From Actinomyces sp. (GTDB lineage: Bacteria > Actinomycetota > Actinomycetes > Actinomycetales > Actinomycetaceae): 17,769 nt of DNA. Location of the stretch: assembly GCA_018375675.1 (NCBI GenBank), contig JAHACW010000047.1, forward strand, positions 1 through 17,769, given 5' to 3'. Shown here piece by piece: positions 7,358 through 15,470 of the stretch. Each line of letters begins with the position of its first letter. Positions within the stretch are counted from its first letter, which is position 1. Both the position numbers and the translations under genes were made by a program. The notes under the pieces are model-generated. The model was not told the DNA's origin and made no database searches. It saw only the letters and a program-made list of their open reading frames with translations.

Positions 7358-8758
7358 TTACTCCAGGCCGGCGTCGAGGGCCAGCAGGTGGTCGACCGTC
7401 TGCGGACGGATGAACCAGCGGGCAGATCCGTCCTCGACGGCGAGCACGCCCGGCTTCGTCAGCATGTTGTAGTTCGAGGCCATCGAGTAGCCGTACGCGC
7501 CGACGGCAGGAACGGCCAGCAGGTCGCCTCCCGTAATGTCGGCCGGCAGGTCGATGTCGCGGATGATAATGTCGCCGCTCTCGCAGTGCTTGCCGACGAT
7601 ACGACAGCGCGCCAGTTCAGATGCATCGGCGGGGTCACGATTCGCGAGCGTCGCCATGTAGGCCGCGTCGTAGAGGACCGGGCGGATGTTATCCGACATG
7701 CCGCCGTCGATCGCAACGTAGCGGCGCACTCCCCCGTCTTCCAGGGAAATGTCCTTGACGACGCCGACGCGGTAGAGCATGACCATCGACGGGCCGGCAA
7801 TCGAGCGGCCGGGCTCAACGGACACGTGCGGGATCGGCAGGTCATGGTGGGCGCAGCGCTCGCGCACCACGGTCGCCAGGGCTCGGGCGACATCGACCGG
7901 GGAGGTCGGGACCGGATCCTGGCCCGTGTAGGCGATGCCCACTCCGCCGCCCAGGTCGATCGCGGGAACGTCGAGATCCAGCTCCGCCTTGAGGAGCGCC
8001 GCGAAATCGATGACGATGCGGGCGGCCTCAGCGAAGGCCTCGGTCCCAAAGATCTGGGAGCCGATGTGGCTGTGCAGGCCCCGGAAGTCCAGGTGCGCCG
8101 CATCCTTGATCGCGGCCACAGCCTCGTACGCCTGGCCGGTGGCCAGGGACAGGCCGAACTTCTGATCCTCGTGGGCGGTCGCGATGTACTCGTTGCCGCC
8201 CGCGTGGATGCCGGACTTCAGGCGCACCATGACGGGCGCGACGACGCCGAGGTCAGCGGCGATGCGCTCGATCTGGCGGACCTCGTCCATCGAGTCGATG
8301 AAGATGCGGTGGATACCGGCCTCGAGGGCGAGGCGGATCTCCGCGTCGGACTTGTTGTTGCCGTGCAGGCCGATGCGGTCGGGGTCCACCCCGGCGCGCA
8401 GGGCCAGGCTCAGTTCTCCGAGCGAGGCGGTGTCGATACCCAGGCCCTCGGCCGCGACGAGGCGCGCGACGTCGGCGCTCAGGAAGGCCTTGCCGGCATA
8501 GAAGGCGTCGCCACCATTCATGCCGTAGCCGTCCCAGAACTCCTCGGCCATCGCCGAGGCCCACACGCGGGCGCGACCGCGCATGGCCTCGACGTCGAGC
8601 ACGAAGGTGGGCGTGCCGAAGTCGGCGGCGACGCCGGTCAGGTCGACGCCTCCCACGCGCAGCACGCCGTCCTCCCGACTCGCACTCCACGGCCACAGGT
8701 CGGGGCGCTCATCGGGGGTCGGGCAGGTGAGGGTACCGACGCTTTCCGTCTCGCTCAC
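7358..8758 (-). CDS. lysA: Diaminopimelate decarboxylase
   Basis: This PLP enzyme (fold type III) removes CO2 from meso-diaminopimelate to make L-lysine, the last step of lysine synthesis in the cytoplasm. The 466 residues are the usual actinobacterial length. Visible motifs are the PLP lysine Lys90 in FYAGKAFLS, HGNNKSDAE (132-140), HSHIGSQIF (229-237), the phosphate-binding GGGVGIAY (270-277), EPGRSIAGP (315-323), DGGMSDNIRP (351-360), Cys392-Glu393 in HCESGDI, and the YGY segment (422-424). The start is GTG 8758; its ribosome-binding site (GAGAGGA) lies inside the end of argS, whose stop codon is only 4 bp upstream, so the two genes are translationally linked. An intrinsic terminator follows immediately. 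No anomaly is seen. Confidence 0.97.
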   Translation of the reverse strand: MSETESVGTLTCPTPDERPDLWPWSASREDGVLRVGGVDLTGVAADFGTPTFVLDVEAMRGRARVWASAMAEEFWDGYGMNGGDAFYAGKAFLSADVARLVAAEGLGIDTASLGELSLALRAGVDPDRIGLHGNNKSDAEIRLALEAGIHRIFIDSMDEVRQIERIAADLGVVAPVMVRLKSGIHAGGNEYIATAHEDQKFGLSLATGQAYEAVAAIKDAAHLDFRGLHSHIGSQIFGTEAFAEAARIVIDFAALLKAELDLDVPAIDLGGGVGIAYTGQDPVPTSPVDVARALATVVRERCAHHDLPIPHVSVEPGRSIAGPSMVMLYRVGVVKDISLEDGGVRRYVAIDGGMSDNIRPVLYDAAYMATLANRDPADASELARCRIVGKHCESGDIIIRDIDLPADITGGDLLAVPAVGAYGYSMASNYNMLTKPGVLAVEDGSARWFIRPQTVDHLLALDAGLE

Positions 8759-8762
8759 CGAG

Positions 8763-10442
8763 TCACATCCTCTCGGGGGCGCTCACACCGAGGAGGCCGA
8801 GGCCTGTGCGCAGCACCTGGGTGACCGCGTCGTTGAGCCAGAGGCGGGCGATATGGCCGGGCTCGACCGGGTCGTCGCCGCGAGGCGTCACACGGCACTG
8901 GCCGTACCAGGCGTGGTAGGTAGCAGCCAGGGACTCGAGGTAGCGGGCGATGCGGTGCGGCTCGCGCAGCTCGGTCGCCTGCGCAACCTGCGCGGGGAAC
9001 TGGGCGAGGGCGGCCAGCAGGGCCTCGTCGGCCTCGGAGTCGAGGGCGGCCGGGTCGAAGCCGGCGTCGCGAGTGACGCCGTGCTCGGCAGCGTTGCGGG
9101 CGACGTTGCAGGTGCGCACGTGGGCGTACTGCACGTAGTAGACCGGGTTGTCATTGGAGTGCTGCGAGAGCAGGTCCAGGTCGATGTCGACCTGGGTATC
9201 CATCGACACGCGCACGAGGGCGTAACGCGCGGCGTCCACACCCACGGCGTCGACGAGGTCGTCGAGGGTAACGATCGTGCCGGCACGCTTGGACATGCGC
9301 ACGGGTTCGCCGTCCTTGACGAGGTTGACGAGCTGGCCGATGAGGATCTGCAGGTTCTCGCCCGGCTTATCGCCGAACGCTGCACACATCGCCATCATGC
9401 GGCCGATGTAGCCGTGGTGGTCGGCGCCCAGCAGGTAGATGGCGGCATCCGCGCCACGCTCGCGCTTGTTCAGGTAGTAGGCGACGTCGCCCGCGAAGTA
9501 CGCGGCCTGGCCGTCCGACTTGATGAGGACACGGTCCTTGTCGTCGCCGTAGGTGGTCGTGCGCAGCCACACCGCGCCACCCTCGTCGAAGATCTCGCCG
9601 CGCTCACGCAGGCGCTCGATCGCCGCGGCGACCGCACCGGAGGTGTGCAGGGAGTCCTCGTGGAAGAAGACATCGAAGTCGGCGCGGAAGGAGTGCAGGC
9701 GCTCCTTAATCTCCGCGAACATCAGCTCGACGCCGCGAGCGCGGAAGACCTCGATGGCCTCTTCTTCAGGCAGGGTGATCGGGTCGGGCTCGCCGGCCGC
9801 GCGCGCGTCGGCGCGGACCTGGTCGGCGATGTCGGCGATGTACTGGCCGCCGTAGCCATCCTCGGGGACCTCGCGGCCCATCGCGCGGGCGTAGAGGGAG
9901 TGCGAGAAGCGGTCGATCTGCGAGCCGTGGTCGTTGAAGTAGTACTCACGGGTCACGGCGGCGCCGGAGGCGGCCATGAGGCGGGCCAGCGAGTCGCCGA
10001 CAGCGGCCCAGCGGGCGCCACCCAGGTGCACGGGGCCGGTCGGGTTCGCGGACACGTATTCGAGGTTGATCGAGCGGCCCGAGAGGGTCTCGTTGCGGCC
10101 GTATGCGGCGCCGGCCTCGACGATGGTACGAGCCAGCTCGCCGGCCGCACCCGCGCCGAGGCGGATGTTGATGAAGCCGGGGCCAGCAACCTCGACGGAG
10201 TCGATACCGTCAGCGGCGGCCAGGTCGTCAGCGAGGATCTGCGCGAACTCGCGCGGCGCCATGCCAGCCTTCTTACCGAGCTGCATCGCGACGTTGGTCG
10301 CCCAGTCGCCATGCTCGCGCACGCGCGGGCGCTCCACGGTCACGGGGTCGGGGACCAGCGAGGGGTCGATCGAAATGCGACCGGCGGCAGCAGCGTCCAG
10401 CAGGGTCGCGCGGATGAGAGTAGCAAGTTCTTCAGGAGTCAC
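8763..10442 (-). CDS. argS: Arginyl-tRNA synthetase
   Basis: This class I aminoacyl-tRNA synthetase charges tRNA-Arg with arginine. The 559 residues show an N-terminal Add-1-like domain ([19 protein letters not shown] segment near 37-50), the catalytic HIGH-type motif HLGG (139-142) in [25 protein letters not shown] (167-179), the LGADHHGY segment (338-345), the KMSK-type loop MSKRAGTIV (383-391) and a C-terminal DALR-type anticodon domain ending in WYGQCRV and SAPERM. The GTG start at 10442 is the earliest possible because a TAG lies in frame four codons upstream. It is co-transcribed with lysA, the classical actinobacterial argS-lysA pair. A -10-like element six bases before the start suggests a leaderless transcript. 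A tRNA-Arg(CCG) gene lies about 2.5 kb away and is not otherwise linked. Confidence 0.97.
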   Translation of the reverse strand: MTPEELATLIRATLLDAAAAGRISIDPSLVPDPVTVERPRVREHGDWATNVAMQLGKKAGMAPREFAQILADDLAAADGIDSVEVAGPGFINIRLGAGAAGELARTIVEAGAAYGRNETLSGRSINLEYVSANPTGPVHLGGARWAAVGDSLARLMAASGAAVTREYYFNDHGSQIDRFSHSLYARAMGREVPEDGYGGQYIADIADQVRADARAAGEPDPITLPEEEAIEVFRARGVELMFAEIKERLHSFRADFDVFFHEDSLHTSGAVAAAIERLRERGEIFDEGGAVWLRTTTYGDDKDRVLIKSDGQAAYFAGDVAYYLNKRERGADAAIYLLGADHHGYIGRMMAMCAAFGDKPGENLQILIGQLVNLVKDGEPVRMSKRAGTIVTLDDLVDAVGVDAARYALVRVSMDTQVDIDLDLLSQHSNDNPVYYVQYAHVRTCNVARNAAEHGVTRDAGFDPAALDSEADEALLAALAQFPAQVAQATELREPHRIARYLESLAATYHAWYGQCRVTPRGDDPVEPGHIARLWLNDAVTQVLRTGLGLLGVSAPERM

Positions 10443-10448
10443 CCCTTT

Positions 10449-10454
10449 AGACTA
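10449..10454 (-). promoter_or_regulatory. argS: Possible leaderless -10 element of argS-lysA
   Basis: On the minus strand TAGTCT (TANNNT pattern) lies exactly 6 nt before GTG 10442. This is the spacing at which actinobacterial leaderless transcripts start on the first base of the start codon. The only SD-like sequence, AAAGGG, directly abuts the GTG and is too close to work well. Confidence 0.4.
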
Positions 10455-10568
10455 CGGGGTTTTTGCTCCTATCCGCGAACTCTCCCTGGGTCCGTGAATG
10501 AAAACCTGGCCACATGAGGCGCGCCTGGGTGGCTTTCGTCCCGCCGTGAGGGACGCGAGGCGAGTAAT

Positions 10569-10602
10569 GTTTCGGGTAGCCGAATATTTTTCTACCTATA
10601 GT
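10569..10602 (+). promoter_or_regulatory. mntH: mntH promoter with DtxR/MntR-like dyad
   Basis: TTCGG-GTAG-CCGAA (10571-10584) is a perfect 5-bp inverted repeat of the TTnGGGTnGCCnAA shape known for DtxR-family manganese and iron regulators. A -10-like TATAGT follows at 10597-10602. The dyad would overlap the -35 region of that promoter, the expected place for a metal-dependent repressor of a metal importer. Which regulator binds cannot be told from sequence. Confidence 0.5.
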
Positions 10603-10612
10603 GAGGATCCCC

Positions 10613-11872
10613 GTGAGCACCACGGACAGCGAGCATCGCCACAAGCTCATCCCCCTCCTCGGCCCCGCCTTCGTCGCGGCCGTCGCCTACGTCGACCCCG
10701 GAAACGTCGCCGCCAACATCACGGCGGGCGCGCGCTACGGCTACCTGCTCGTGTGGGTCCTCCTCGCCTCCAACATTTTCGCGATGGTCATCCAGTACCT
10801 CTCTGCGAAGCTCGGCCTCGTCACCGGCAAGTCCCTGCCCGCCCTGCTCGGCGACCGCATGTCTAAGCCCGCCCGCATCGCCTTTTGGATCCAAGCGGAG
10901 ATCGTTGCGGCCGCAACCGACCTGGCCGAAGTCATCGGCGGTGCGCTCGCTCTCCACCTCCTGTTCGGGGTCCCACTCCTGTGGGGCGGCGTCATCATCG
11001 GCGCCGTGTCCATGGCGCTTCTCATCGTCCAAGGCGAAGGCAAACAGCGCCAGTTCGAGACGATCATCGTCGGCCTACTCATCATCATCACGCTGGGCTT
11101 CCTGGCGGGCCTCTTCGTCGCGCCTCCCAGCCCGTCGGGGATCCTCGGTGGTCTCCTCCCCCGCTTCCAGGGCACGGACTCGGTCCTCGTGGCCGCGTCC
11201 ATGCTGGGCGCAACCGTCATGCCGCACGCTGTTTACCTGCACTCCTCACTGGTCAACGACCACGAGGCTGACGAGCTCGGCCCCTCCACCGGGGACGCCC
11301 GACACTCCTCGGGACACCTCTCGCGCCTGCTGCGCGCGACCCGCATCGACATCTACTGGGCGCTGAGCATCGCGGGCCTGGTCAACATCGGCCTGCTGCT
11401 CCTGGCGGCCGCGGCGCTGGCCGGCCAGAGCGGAACCGACACAATCGAGGGCGCGCACGCCGCGATCTCCTCCACGCTCGGGCCCATCGTCGGCACCGTG
11501 TTTGCGGTCGGCCTGCTGGCCTCGGGCCTGGCCTCCACGTCAGTGGGCGCCTACGCGGGAAGCGAGATCATGAACGGCCTGCTCCACATTCGCGTTCCCA
11601 TCATGGTGCGCCGCCTCATCTCACTGATCCCCGCGCTCATCATCCTGGGTGCGGGCGCCGAACCCACGTGGGCGCTGGTGGTGTCGCAGGTTGCCCTGTC
11701 CTTCGGCATTCCCTTCGCGATCATTCCGCTCATGCGCCTCACCGCCTCACCCGAGGTCATGGGCAGCTACGCGAACAATCGTCCCCTGCGCGTCACTGGC
11801 TTCCTCATCGCAGCCGTCATCGTCGCCCTCAACCTGTTCCTCGTGTACCTCACACTCACCGGCCAGGGGTAA
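10613..11872 (+). CDS. mntH: NRAMP-family divalent metal (Mn2+/Fe2+) transporter
   Basis: This inner-membrane proton-coupled importer of manganese and related metals is 419 residues long, with about 11 hydrophobic segments, the usual family size. The hallmark metal-site motif DPGN is at 28-31 in AYVDPGNVAANI. The second half of the site, MPHAVYLHSSL, begins at Met203; both are typical of bacterial MntH. A short polar insert (about 215-238, NDHEADELGPS...) lies between membrane segments. I chose GTG 10613, five codons inside the longest frame, because GAGGAT lies just upstream. The -10-like element ends only 10 bp before this GTG, so a near-leaderless transcript is possible. It is divergent from argS. 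No terminator is seen after the stop; a repeat element starts 70 bp downstream. Confidence 0.93.
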   Translation: MSTTDSEHRHKLIPLLGPAFVAAVAYVDPGNVAANITAGARYGYLLVWVLLASNIFAMVIQYLSAKLGLVTGKSLPALLGDRMSKPARIAFWIQAEIVAAATDLAEVIGGALALHLLFGVPLLWGGVIIGAVSMALLIVQGEGKQRQFETIIVGLLIIITLGFLAGLFVAPPSPSGILGGLLPRFQGTDSVLVAASMLGATVMPHAVYLHSSLVNDHEADELGPSTGDARHSSGHLSRLLRATRIDIYWALSIAGLVNIGLLLLAAAALAGQSGTDTIEGAHAAISSTLGPIVGTVFAVGLLASGLASTSVGAYAGSEIMNGLLHIRVPIMVRRLISLIPALIILGAGAEPTWALVVSQVALSFGIPFAIIPLMRLTASPEVMGSYANNRPLRVTGFLIAAVIVALNLFLVYLTLTGQG

Positions 11873-11941
11873 GGGAGTAGTCCTGGGCTGGCGAGGAAAC
11901 CCCAAATCCCCTCAGTCATTCCAGACAGCCGACACCCCAGA

Positions 11942-12123
11942 TGTTACAAACGTCGTCAAATCGGAGCATTTTCAACCGCTCAATACGGGGTCCTGTTACA
12001 AACGTCGTCAAATCAAGCCCAAAATACCCGATTTCTGGCGAAATAACGGGTGGATTGACGACGTTTGTAACAATCGCCCAGGAAGCGCACAAAATGTTGC
12101 TCAGATTGACGACGTTTGTAACA
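11942..12123. repeat. Four-copy repeat element, two direct copies facing two inverted copies
   Basis: The core TGTTACAAACGTCGTCAA occurs at 11942-11959 and 11994-12011 on the plus strand. Its complement, with one base fewer in the A-run, occurs at 12053-12072 and 12104-12123. Within each pair the copies are 51-52 bp apart. The spacer of the right pair, reverse-complemented, partly resembles that of the left pair (GAGCA...TTTT...GCT), so the whole 182 bp is an imperfect long inverted repeat centred near 12033. It lies between the convergent mntH and rpiB, has no credible ORF and no transposase. A REP/MITE-like element or a structured RNA is possible. Confidence 0.8.
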
Positions 12124-12336
12124 CGAAACAACTCACCGACATGAACTCCCAAGCACGAGAGTAGGACGCCGCCACATAGGGCCGACAAGTTGGGTGGCGC
12201 CGTGTGGTCTGCAGGCCTGGCGGGACTTCGCGCAGACTGGGGGGCTTCGACGAGCCCGCAGGTCAGGCAGCGAGCCACGCAATACCCACAGACCAAGCGG
12301 ACACAAGACACAAACGCAGTCCGGAAACAGGCACAT
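12124..12336. other. Gene-free interval, nothing recognised
   Basis: This is the rest of the 517-bp interval between mntH and rpiB. I see no RNA gene, no credible protein start with ribosome-binding site, and no clear hairpin. A minus-strand frame crosses it but starts inside the rpiB terminator. Confidence 0.5.
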
Positions 12337-12368
12337 AAAACGGGGCCGGTGATCATTCACCGGCCCCG
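12337..12368 (-). terminator. rpiB: Terminator of rpiB
   Basis: A perfect 12-bp stem, CGGGGCCGGTGA with TCACCGGCCCCG, closes a 4-nt loop. On the minus strand it is followed by TTTTATG. It starts 21 bp beyond the rpiB stop codon. Confidence 0.9.
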
Positions 12369-12389
12369 CCTCGTAGGTCTGCGCGTCGT

Positions 12390-12845
12390 TCAGGCGCGCA
12401 CGGAGCGCTCGTAGTCCTTCATCAGGTCGATGCGGCGCTGGTGGCGCTCGTCGCCGCTGAAGGGGGTCTCCAGGAAGGCATCGATGAGGGCGAGAGCCTC
12501 TTCCTCGCTGTGCTGGCGAGCACCGACGGCAACGACGTTCGCATCGTTGTGCTCGCGGGCCAGACGCGCGGTCGCATCCGACCACACGAGGGCGGCACGC
12601 ACACCTTCCACGCAGTTGGCGGCCATCTGCTCACCATTGCCAGAGCCTCCGATGACGATGCCGAGGCTACCCGGCTCATCGACGACCGCCTGGGCGGCCT
12701 CAATGCAGAACGGCGGGTAGTCATCGAGCGCATCGTACGTGTGGGCGCCGTGGTCGACAACATCGTGACCGGCCTCGCGCAAATGCGCGACAACCTTTTC
12801 CTTGAGTTCGAAACCGGCGTGATCGGTGCCGATATGAACGCGCAT
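12390..12845 (-). CDS. rpiB: Ribose-5-phosphate isomerase B
   Basis: This enzyme interconverts ribose 5-phosphate and ribulose 5-phosphate in the pentose phosphate pathway, in the cytoplasm. The 151 residues fit the RpiB/LacAB family. Visible are the N-terminal IGTDHAGFELK (Asp8, His9), DYPPFC (42-47), the phosphate loop GGSGNGEQMAAN (66-77) and REHNDANV (97-104, with His99 for ring opening). Glu72 stands where Escherichia coli RpiB has its catalytic cysteine; this glutamate variant is the known actinobacterial type, as in Mycobacterium tuberculosis. ATG 12845 was chosen over an upstream in-frame ATG at 12902 because AGGAGGATCCC precedes it and the fold starts there. It is a single gene with its own terminator. 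Confidence 0.95.
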   Translation of the reverse strand: MRVHIGTDHAGFELKEKVVAHLREAGHDVVDHGAHTYDALDDYPPFCIEAAQAVVDEPGSLGIVIGGSGNGEQMAANCVEGVRAALVWSDATARLAREHNDANVVAVGARQHSEEEALALIDAFLETPFSGDERHQRRIDLMKDYERSVRA

Positions 12846-12945
12846 GGGATCCTCCTGAAGAGTTCTCAAACAAGCAACGTCCACTAGTATGGCACACATC
12901 ACCGTTCCGCGTGGTTATATAAAACCCTGCTAAACTGACCGAGCT

Positions 12946-13021
12946 GCCCCGATAGCTCAGCGGATAGAGCGCTTGCCTCCGGTGCAAGAGGTCGCAGGTT
13001 CGAGTCCTGTTCGGGGTGCCA
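12946..13021 (+). tRNA. tRNA-Arg (anticodon CCG)
   Basis: The cloverleaf folds fully: acceptor stem GCCCCGA with TCGGGGT (a G-T wobble at the terminal pair), D arm GCTC...GAGC, anticodon stem CTTGC/GCAAG with loop CTCCGGT (anticodon CCG at 12979-12981), T arm GCAGG-TTCGAGT-CCTGT, discriminator G and encoded CCA. It reads the CGG arginine codon. No integrated element or duplicated 3' end is seen next to it. Confidence 0.95.
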
Positions 13022-13190
13022 CTCATATCCGGACCGCTCACAATGCCCGCGTCCAACCCAGCGGAAACCCGCGCGCGAACGCGCCCCGGCCTCGTCGATG
13101 AGGCCACTCCCACCTCCCGGAACGCTCCACACCCCACTCCCCTACCCCATAAAATGGTGAGCGTATTTATCGTCAATCAAGGACTGGCCG

Positions 13191-14609
13191 ATGACCTACC
13201 CCTGGTGGAGCCTGCTCCCCTTCATCGCGATGCTTGGCTGCATCGCAGTTCTGCCTATCATCCCGAAGACCTCGCACTGGTGGGAAAAGGAATCCTCCCA
13301 GCTCTCCGTCGCGCTCGCTCTCGGCGTGCCGACAACGGTCTGGATGTTCATGAGGGCGGGCACCGGCCCGCTCATCGCCACGGGCGTGGAGTACGTGCAG
13401 TTCATCGCGCTACTCTTCGCGCTGTTCGTAGTCTCCGGCGGCATTCACCTGGCCGGTGACATCAAGGCGACCCCGCGTAACAACACGATCTTCCTGGCGA
13501 TCGGCGGCCTGCTGGCATCGTTCATCGGGACGACGGGCGCGGCCATGCTGCTGATTCGCCCGCTCCTGGAAACCAACAAGGAACGTAAGCACCGCGTGCA
13601 CACGGTGTTGTTCACGATCTTCATTGTGGCGAACTGTGGCGGCATACTGACTCCGCTTGGCGACCCGCCGCTGTTCCTCGGTTACCTGCACGGCGTGCCC
13701 TTCGCGTGGACATTCGCGCTGTGGAAGGAATGGCTGTTCGTCCTGGTGCTGCTGCTCCTGTCGTACTACTCGATCGACCGCGTCCGCTACGCGTCCGAGG
13801 ACACCGCCTCCATCGAGGCCGATGACCGCGAGGTCAAGCCCCTGAGCCTGCACGGCAAGATCAACCTGCTGTTCTTCGCGATCATCATCCTGTCCGTCGC
13901 TTTCGCTCCGTCCTGGGACGGCGAGGCGCTGGCCGAGGGCCACGTGCACTCGTGGACCGGCTTCGTGCCGTGGCGCGAGATCATCATGTTCACGGTCGCG
14001 AGCCTGTCCTACAAGCTCTCGGACAAGAAGGTGCGCTTCGAGGAGAACGCGTTCACGTGGGCGCCGATCATGGAGGTCGCGACCCTGTTCATCGGCATTT
14101 TCTCGACGATGGCGCCGGCGCTGCGCTACCTGGAGCAGATCGCCCCATCGCTGCCGTTGACCCGCATGACGTACTTCGTGTTCACGGGCGGCCTGTCCTC
14201 GATCCTGGACAACGCTCCCACGTACATGACGTTCTTCGAGATGGCGAAGGCCTCCGGCGGCGAGGGTACCCTGGTCGCTGGCGTGCCCGAGTACTACCTG
14301 ATTCCGATTTCGCTGGGCGCCGTGTTCTGTGGCGCGATCACGTACATCGGCAACGGCCCGAACTTCATGGTCAAGTCGGTCGCCGAGTCCGACGGCGTGC
14401 CCATGCCGTCGTTTGGCCGCTACATCGGCTACGCGTTCACGCTCCTGGTGCCCGTCCTGGCCGCCATGGCAATGATCTTCGTGGGCGAGACCTGGCTGGT
14501 TCGAGGCCTGGGCATCGCTTTGACCGCCGGCCTGGTGTTCCTGTCGCTCGTGCGCATCCGCCGCGCGGGCCTGGACGAGGCCGTGGCCGACTTCAGCGGC
14601 GACGAGTGA
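13191..14609 (+). CDS. NhaD-like ion-transporter-superfamily membrane protein (putative Na+/H+ antiporter)
   Basis: This is a 472-residue polytopic inner-membrane protein. The paired superfamily signatures are both visible: TPLGDPPLFLGYL (154-166) in the first half, and SSILDNAPTYM (336-346) plus YIGNGPNFMVKS (385-396) in the second half. The two halves are joined by a charged loop (about 199-222). This fits the sodium:proton antiporter/CitMHS-type branch of the ion transporter superfamily, often annotated as putative citrate transporter or NhaD. The actual ion cannot be told. ATG 13191 has AAGGA 7 nt upstream. It is a single gene with a weak upstream TAAAAT/TATTTA promoter region and a very strong terminator 23 bp after the stop. 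Confidence 0.85.
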   Translation: MTYPWWSLLPFIAMLGCIAVLPIIPKTSHWWEKESSQLSVALALGVPTTVWMFMRAGTGPLIATGVEYVQFIALLFALFVVSGGIHLAGDIKATPRNNTIFLAIGGLLASFIGTTGAAMLLIRPLLETNKERKHRVHTVLFTIFIVANCGGILTPLGDPPLFLGYLHGVPFAWTFALWKEWLFVLVLLLLSYYSIDRVRYASEDTASIEADDREVKPLSLHGKINLLFFAIIILSVAFAPSWDGEALAEGHVHSWTGFVPWREIIMFTVASLSYKLSDKKVRFEENAFTWAPIMEVATLFIGIFSTMAPALRYLEQIAPSLPLTRMTYFVFTGGLSSILDNAPTYMTFFEMAKASGGEGTLVAGVPEYYLIPISLGAVFCGAITYIGNGPNFMVKSVAESDGVPMPSFGRYIGYAFTLLVPVLAAMAMIFVGETWLVRGLGIALTAGLVFLSLVRIRRAGLDEAVADFSGDE

Positions 14610-14632
14610 GTCAGCGGTCTTGACGGACGCGT

Positions 14633-14672
14633 CGAGGGGGGCGGAGCCAAGCGGCTCCGCCCCCCTCGTTTT
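14633..14672 (+). terminator. Strong terminator between convergent genes
   Basis: A perfect 16-bp stem (CGAGGGGGGCGGAGCC with its complement) closes an AAGC loop and is followed by TTTT. It ends the antiporter gene and, being symmetric, can also stop transcription of the minus-strand cassette that ends at 14700. Confidence 0.92.
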
Positions 14673-14699
14673 GCTATGCCGACGGCACAGGTGGGTGTC

Positions 14700-15470
14700 C
14701 TACCCGGCGAATAGCGCCATGATCAGAGCCCACAGCGCAGTGCGCGGCGGAACGTCCAGGGTGGGCGCGTCCTGCCCCTGCATATCGGCGAGCGCATCCG
14801 GATCGAGGGGCGCGTGGATGAGCGCATGCAGATGATCGGTCACGAAGCACTCGACGTGCTCCATCTCCTTCCACCCGTCAGGGGTGTTATCTTCACGCAC
14901 GCACTGTACAAAGCTCCACCGCTTGTACCAGCAGTCCTGCGAAAAATGAGAGTTGCTGGGCCCATGAGCAGCCAAATCGATCAGAACCGCTTGCGCCTCC
15001 TCAAGGTCCAAGGCACGCACCGCCTGCAAGAACTCAGCAGGAATGAAGGGTGGACTATCAACGACGCTTGCCCCGGCCACCAAGAGGTTCTCCATGGCGA
15101 GAATATGGGGGACTTCGCAGTAATCGACCTGCATAAAGTGGACGCCGTCCACCTCGGTACGCATCGCGACTGAGCGCGGCTGAGAGGGCCAGATCCTGAC
15201 CTCACGAATCTCGCCTCCTTCCCACGGGGAGACGACACGAATAGTGATACGTGAGTTGACCGTCCGGGCAGGCCCGAGGATCGCCTCGGCATCACCGGTG
15301 AGACCGTTGATACCGGCCAGGCCAGCACCAACGAGACCGCTGGCGAGCACCACGCTCGACATGCGGCTGGACCCTTCCTCGATGCCAATGAGATCAATGA
15401 GCGCGTCCGCCTGCTCGACAGAAACGACAAGTTCTTCAGGAGACATGGGAGTGCTTTCTTCGACGGTCAC
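14700..15470 (-). CDS. Last gene of the type VII-like cassette, possible EspG-like protein
   Basis: This 256-residue soluble protein of unknown function starts at GTG 15470. The start overlaps the stop of the upstream gene by 4 bp (GTGA), with GGAGG 8 nt before it, so it is translationally coupled. The early part (10-75) is helical with a hydrophobic stretch (VVLASGLVGAGLAGING). Next comes an alternating beta pattern (ITIRVVSPW, EVRIW, DGVHFMQVDY) and a helical second half. This order, with strands around a DGV turn, loosely recalls the EspG chaperones of actinobacterial ESX loci. I rank that as weak resemblance only. A cysteine/tryptophan-rich stretch (CWYKRWSFVQCV) is notable. The C-terminus ends in an aliphatic tail (WALIMALFAG). 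It could equally be an immunity or unrelated accessory protein. Confidence 0.7.
   Translation of the reverse strand: MTVEESTPMSPEELVVSVEQADALIDLIGIEEGSSRMSSVVLASGLVGAGLAGINGLTGDAEAILGPARTVNSRITIRVVSPWEGGEIREVRIWPSQPRSVAMRTEVDGVHFMQVDYCEVPHILAMENLLVAGASVVDSPPFIPAEFLQAVRALDLEEAQAVLIDLAAHGPSNSHFSQDCWYKRWSFVQCVREDNTPDGWKEMEHVECFVTDHLHALIHAPLDPDALADMQGQDAPTLDVPPRTALWALIMALFAG

Noticed and set aside
8583..10517. Plus-strand 644-codon frame opposite argS and the start of lysA
   Set aside because: Low-complexity antisense shadow; argS and lysA motifs are intact on the other strand.
11942..12123. CRISPR array
   Set aside because: Only four short repeats, two of them in opposite orientation, and partly mirrored spacers; no cas genes nearby.
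11916..12356. Minus-strand 146-codon cysteine-rich frame
   Set aside because: It starts inside the rpiB terminator hairpin, has no ribosome-binding site and reads through all four repeat copies; best explained as non-coding.
12946..13021. tRNA-Arg as attachment site of an integrated element
   Set aside because: No duplicated tRNA 3' end, integrase or compositional change next to it; the neighbours are housekeeping genes.
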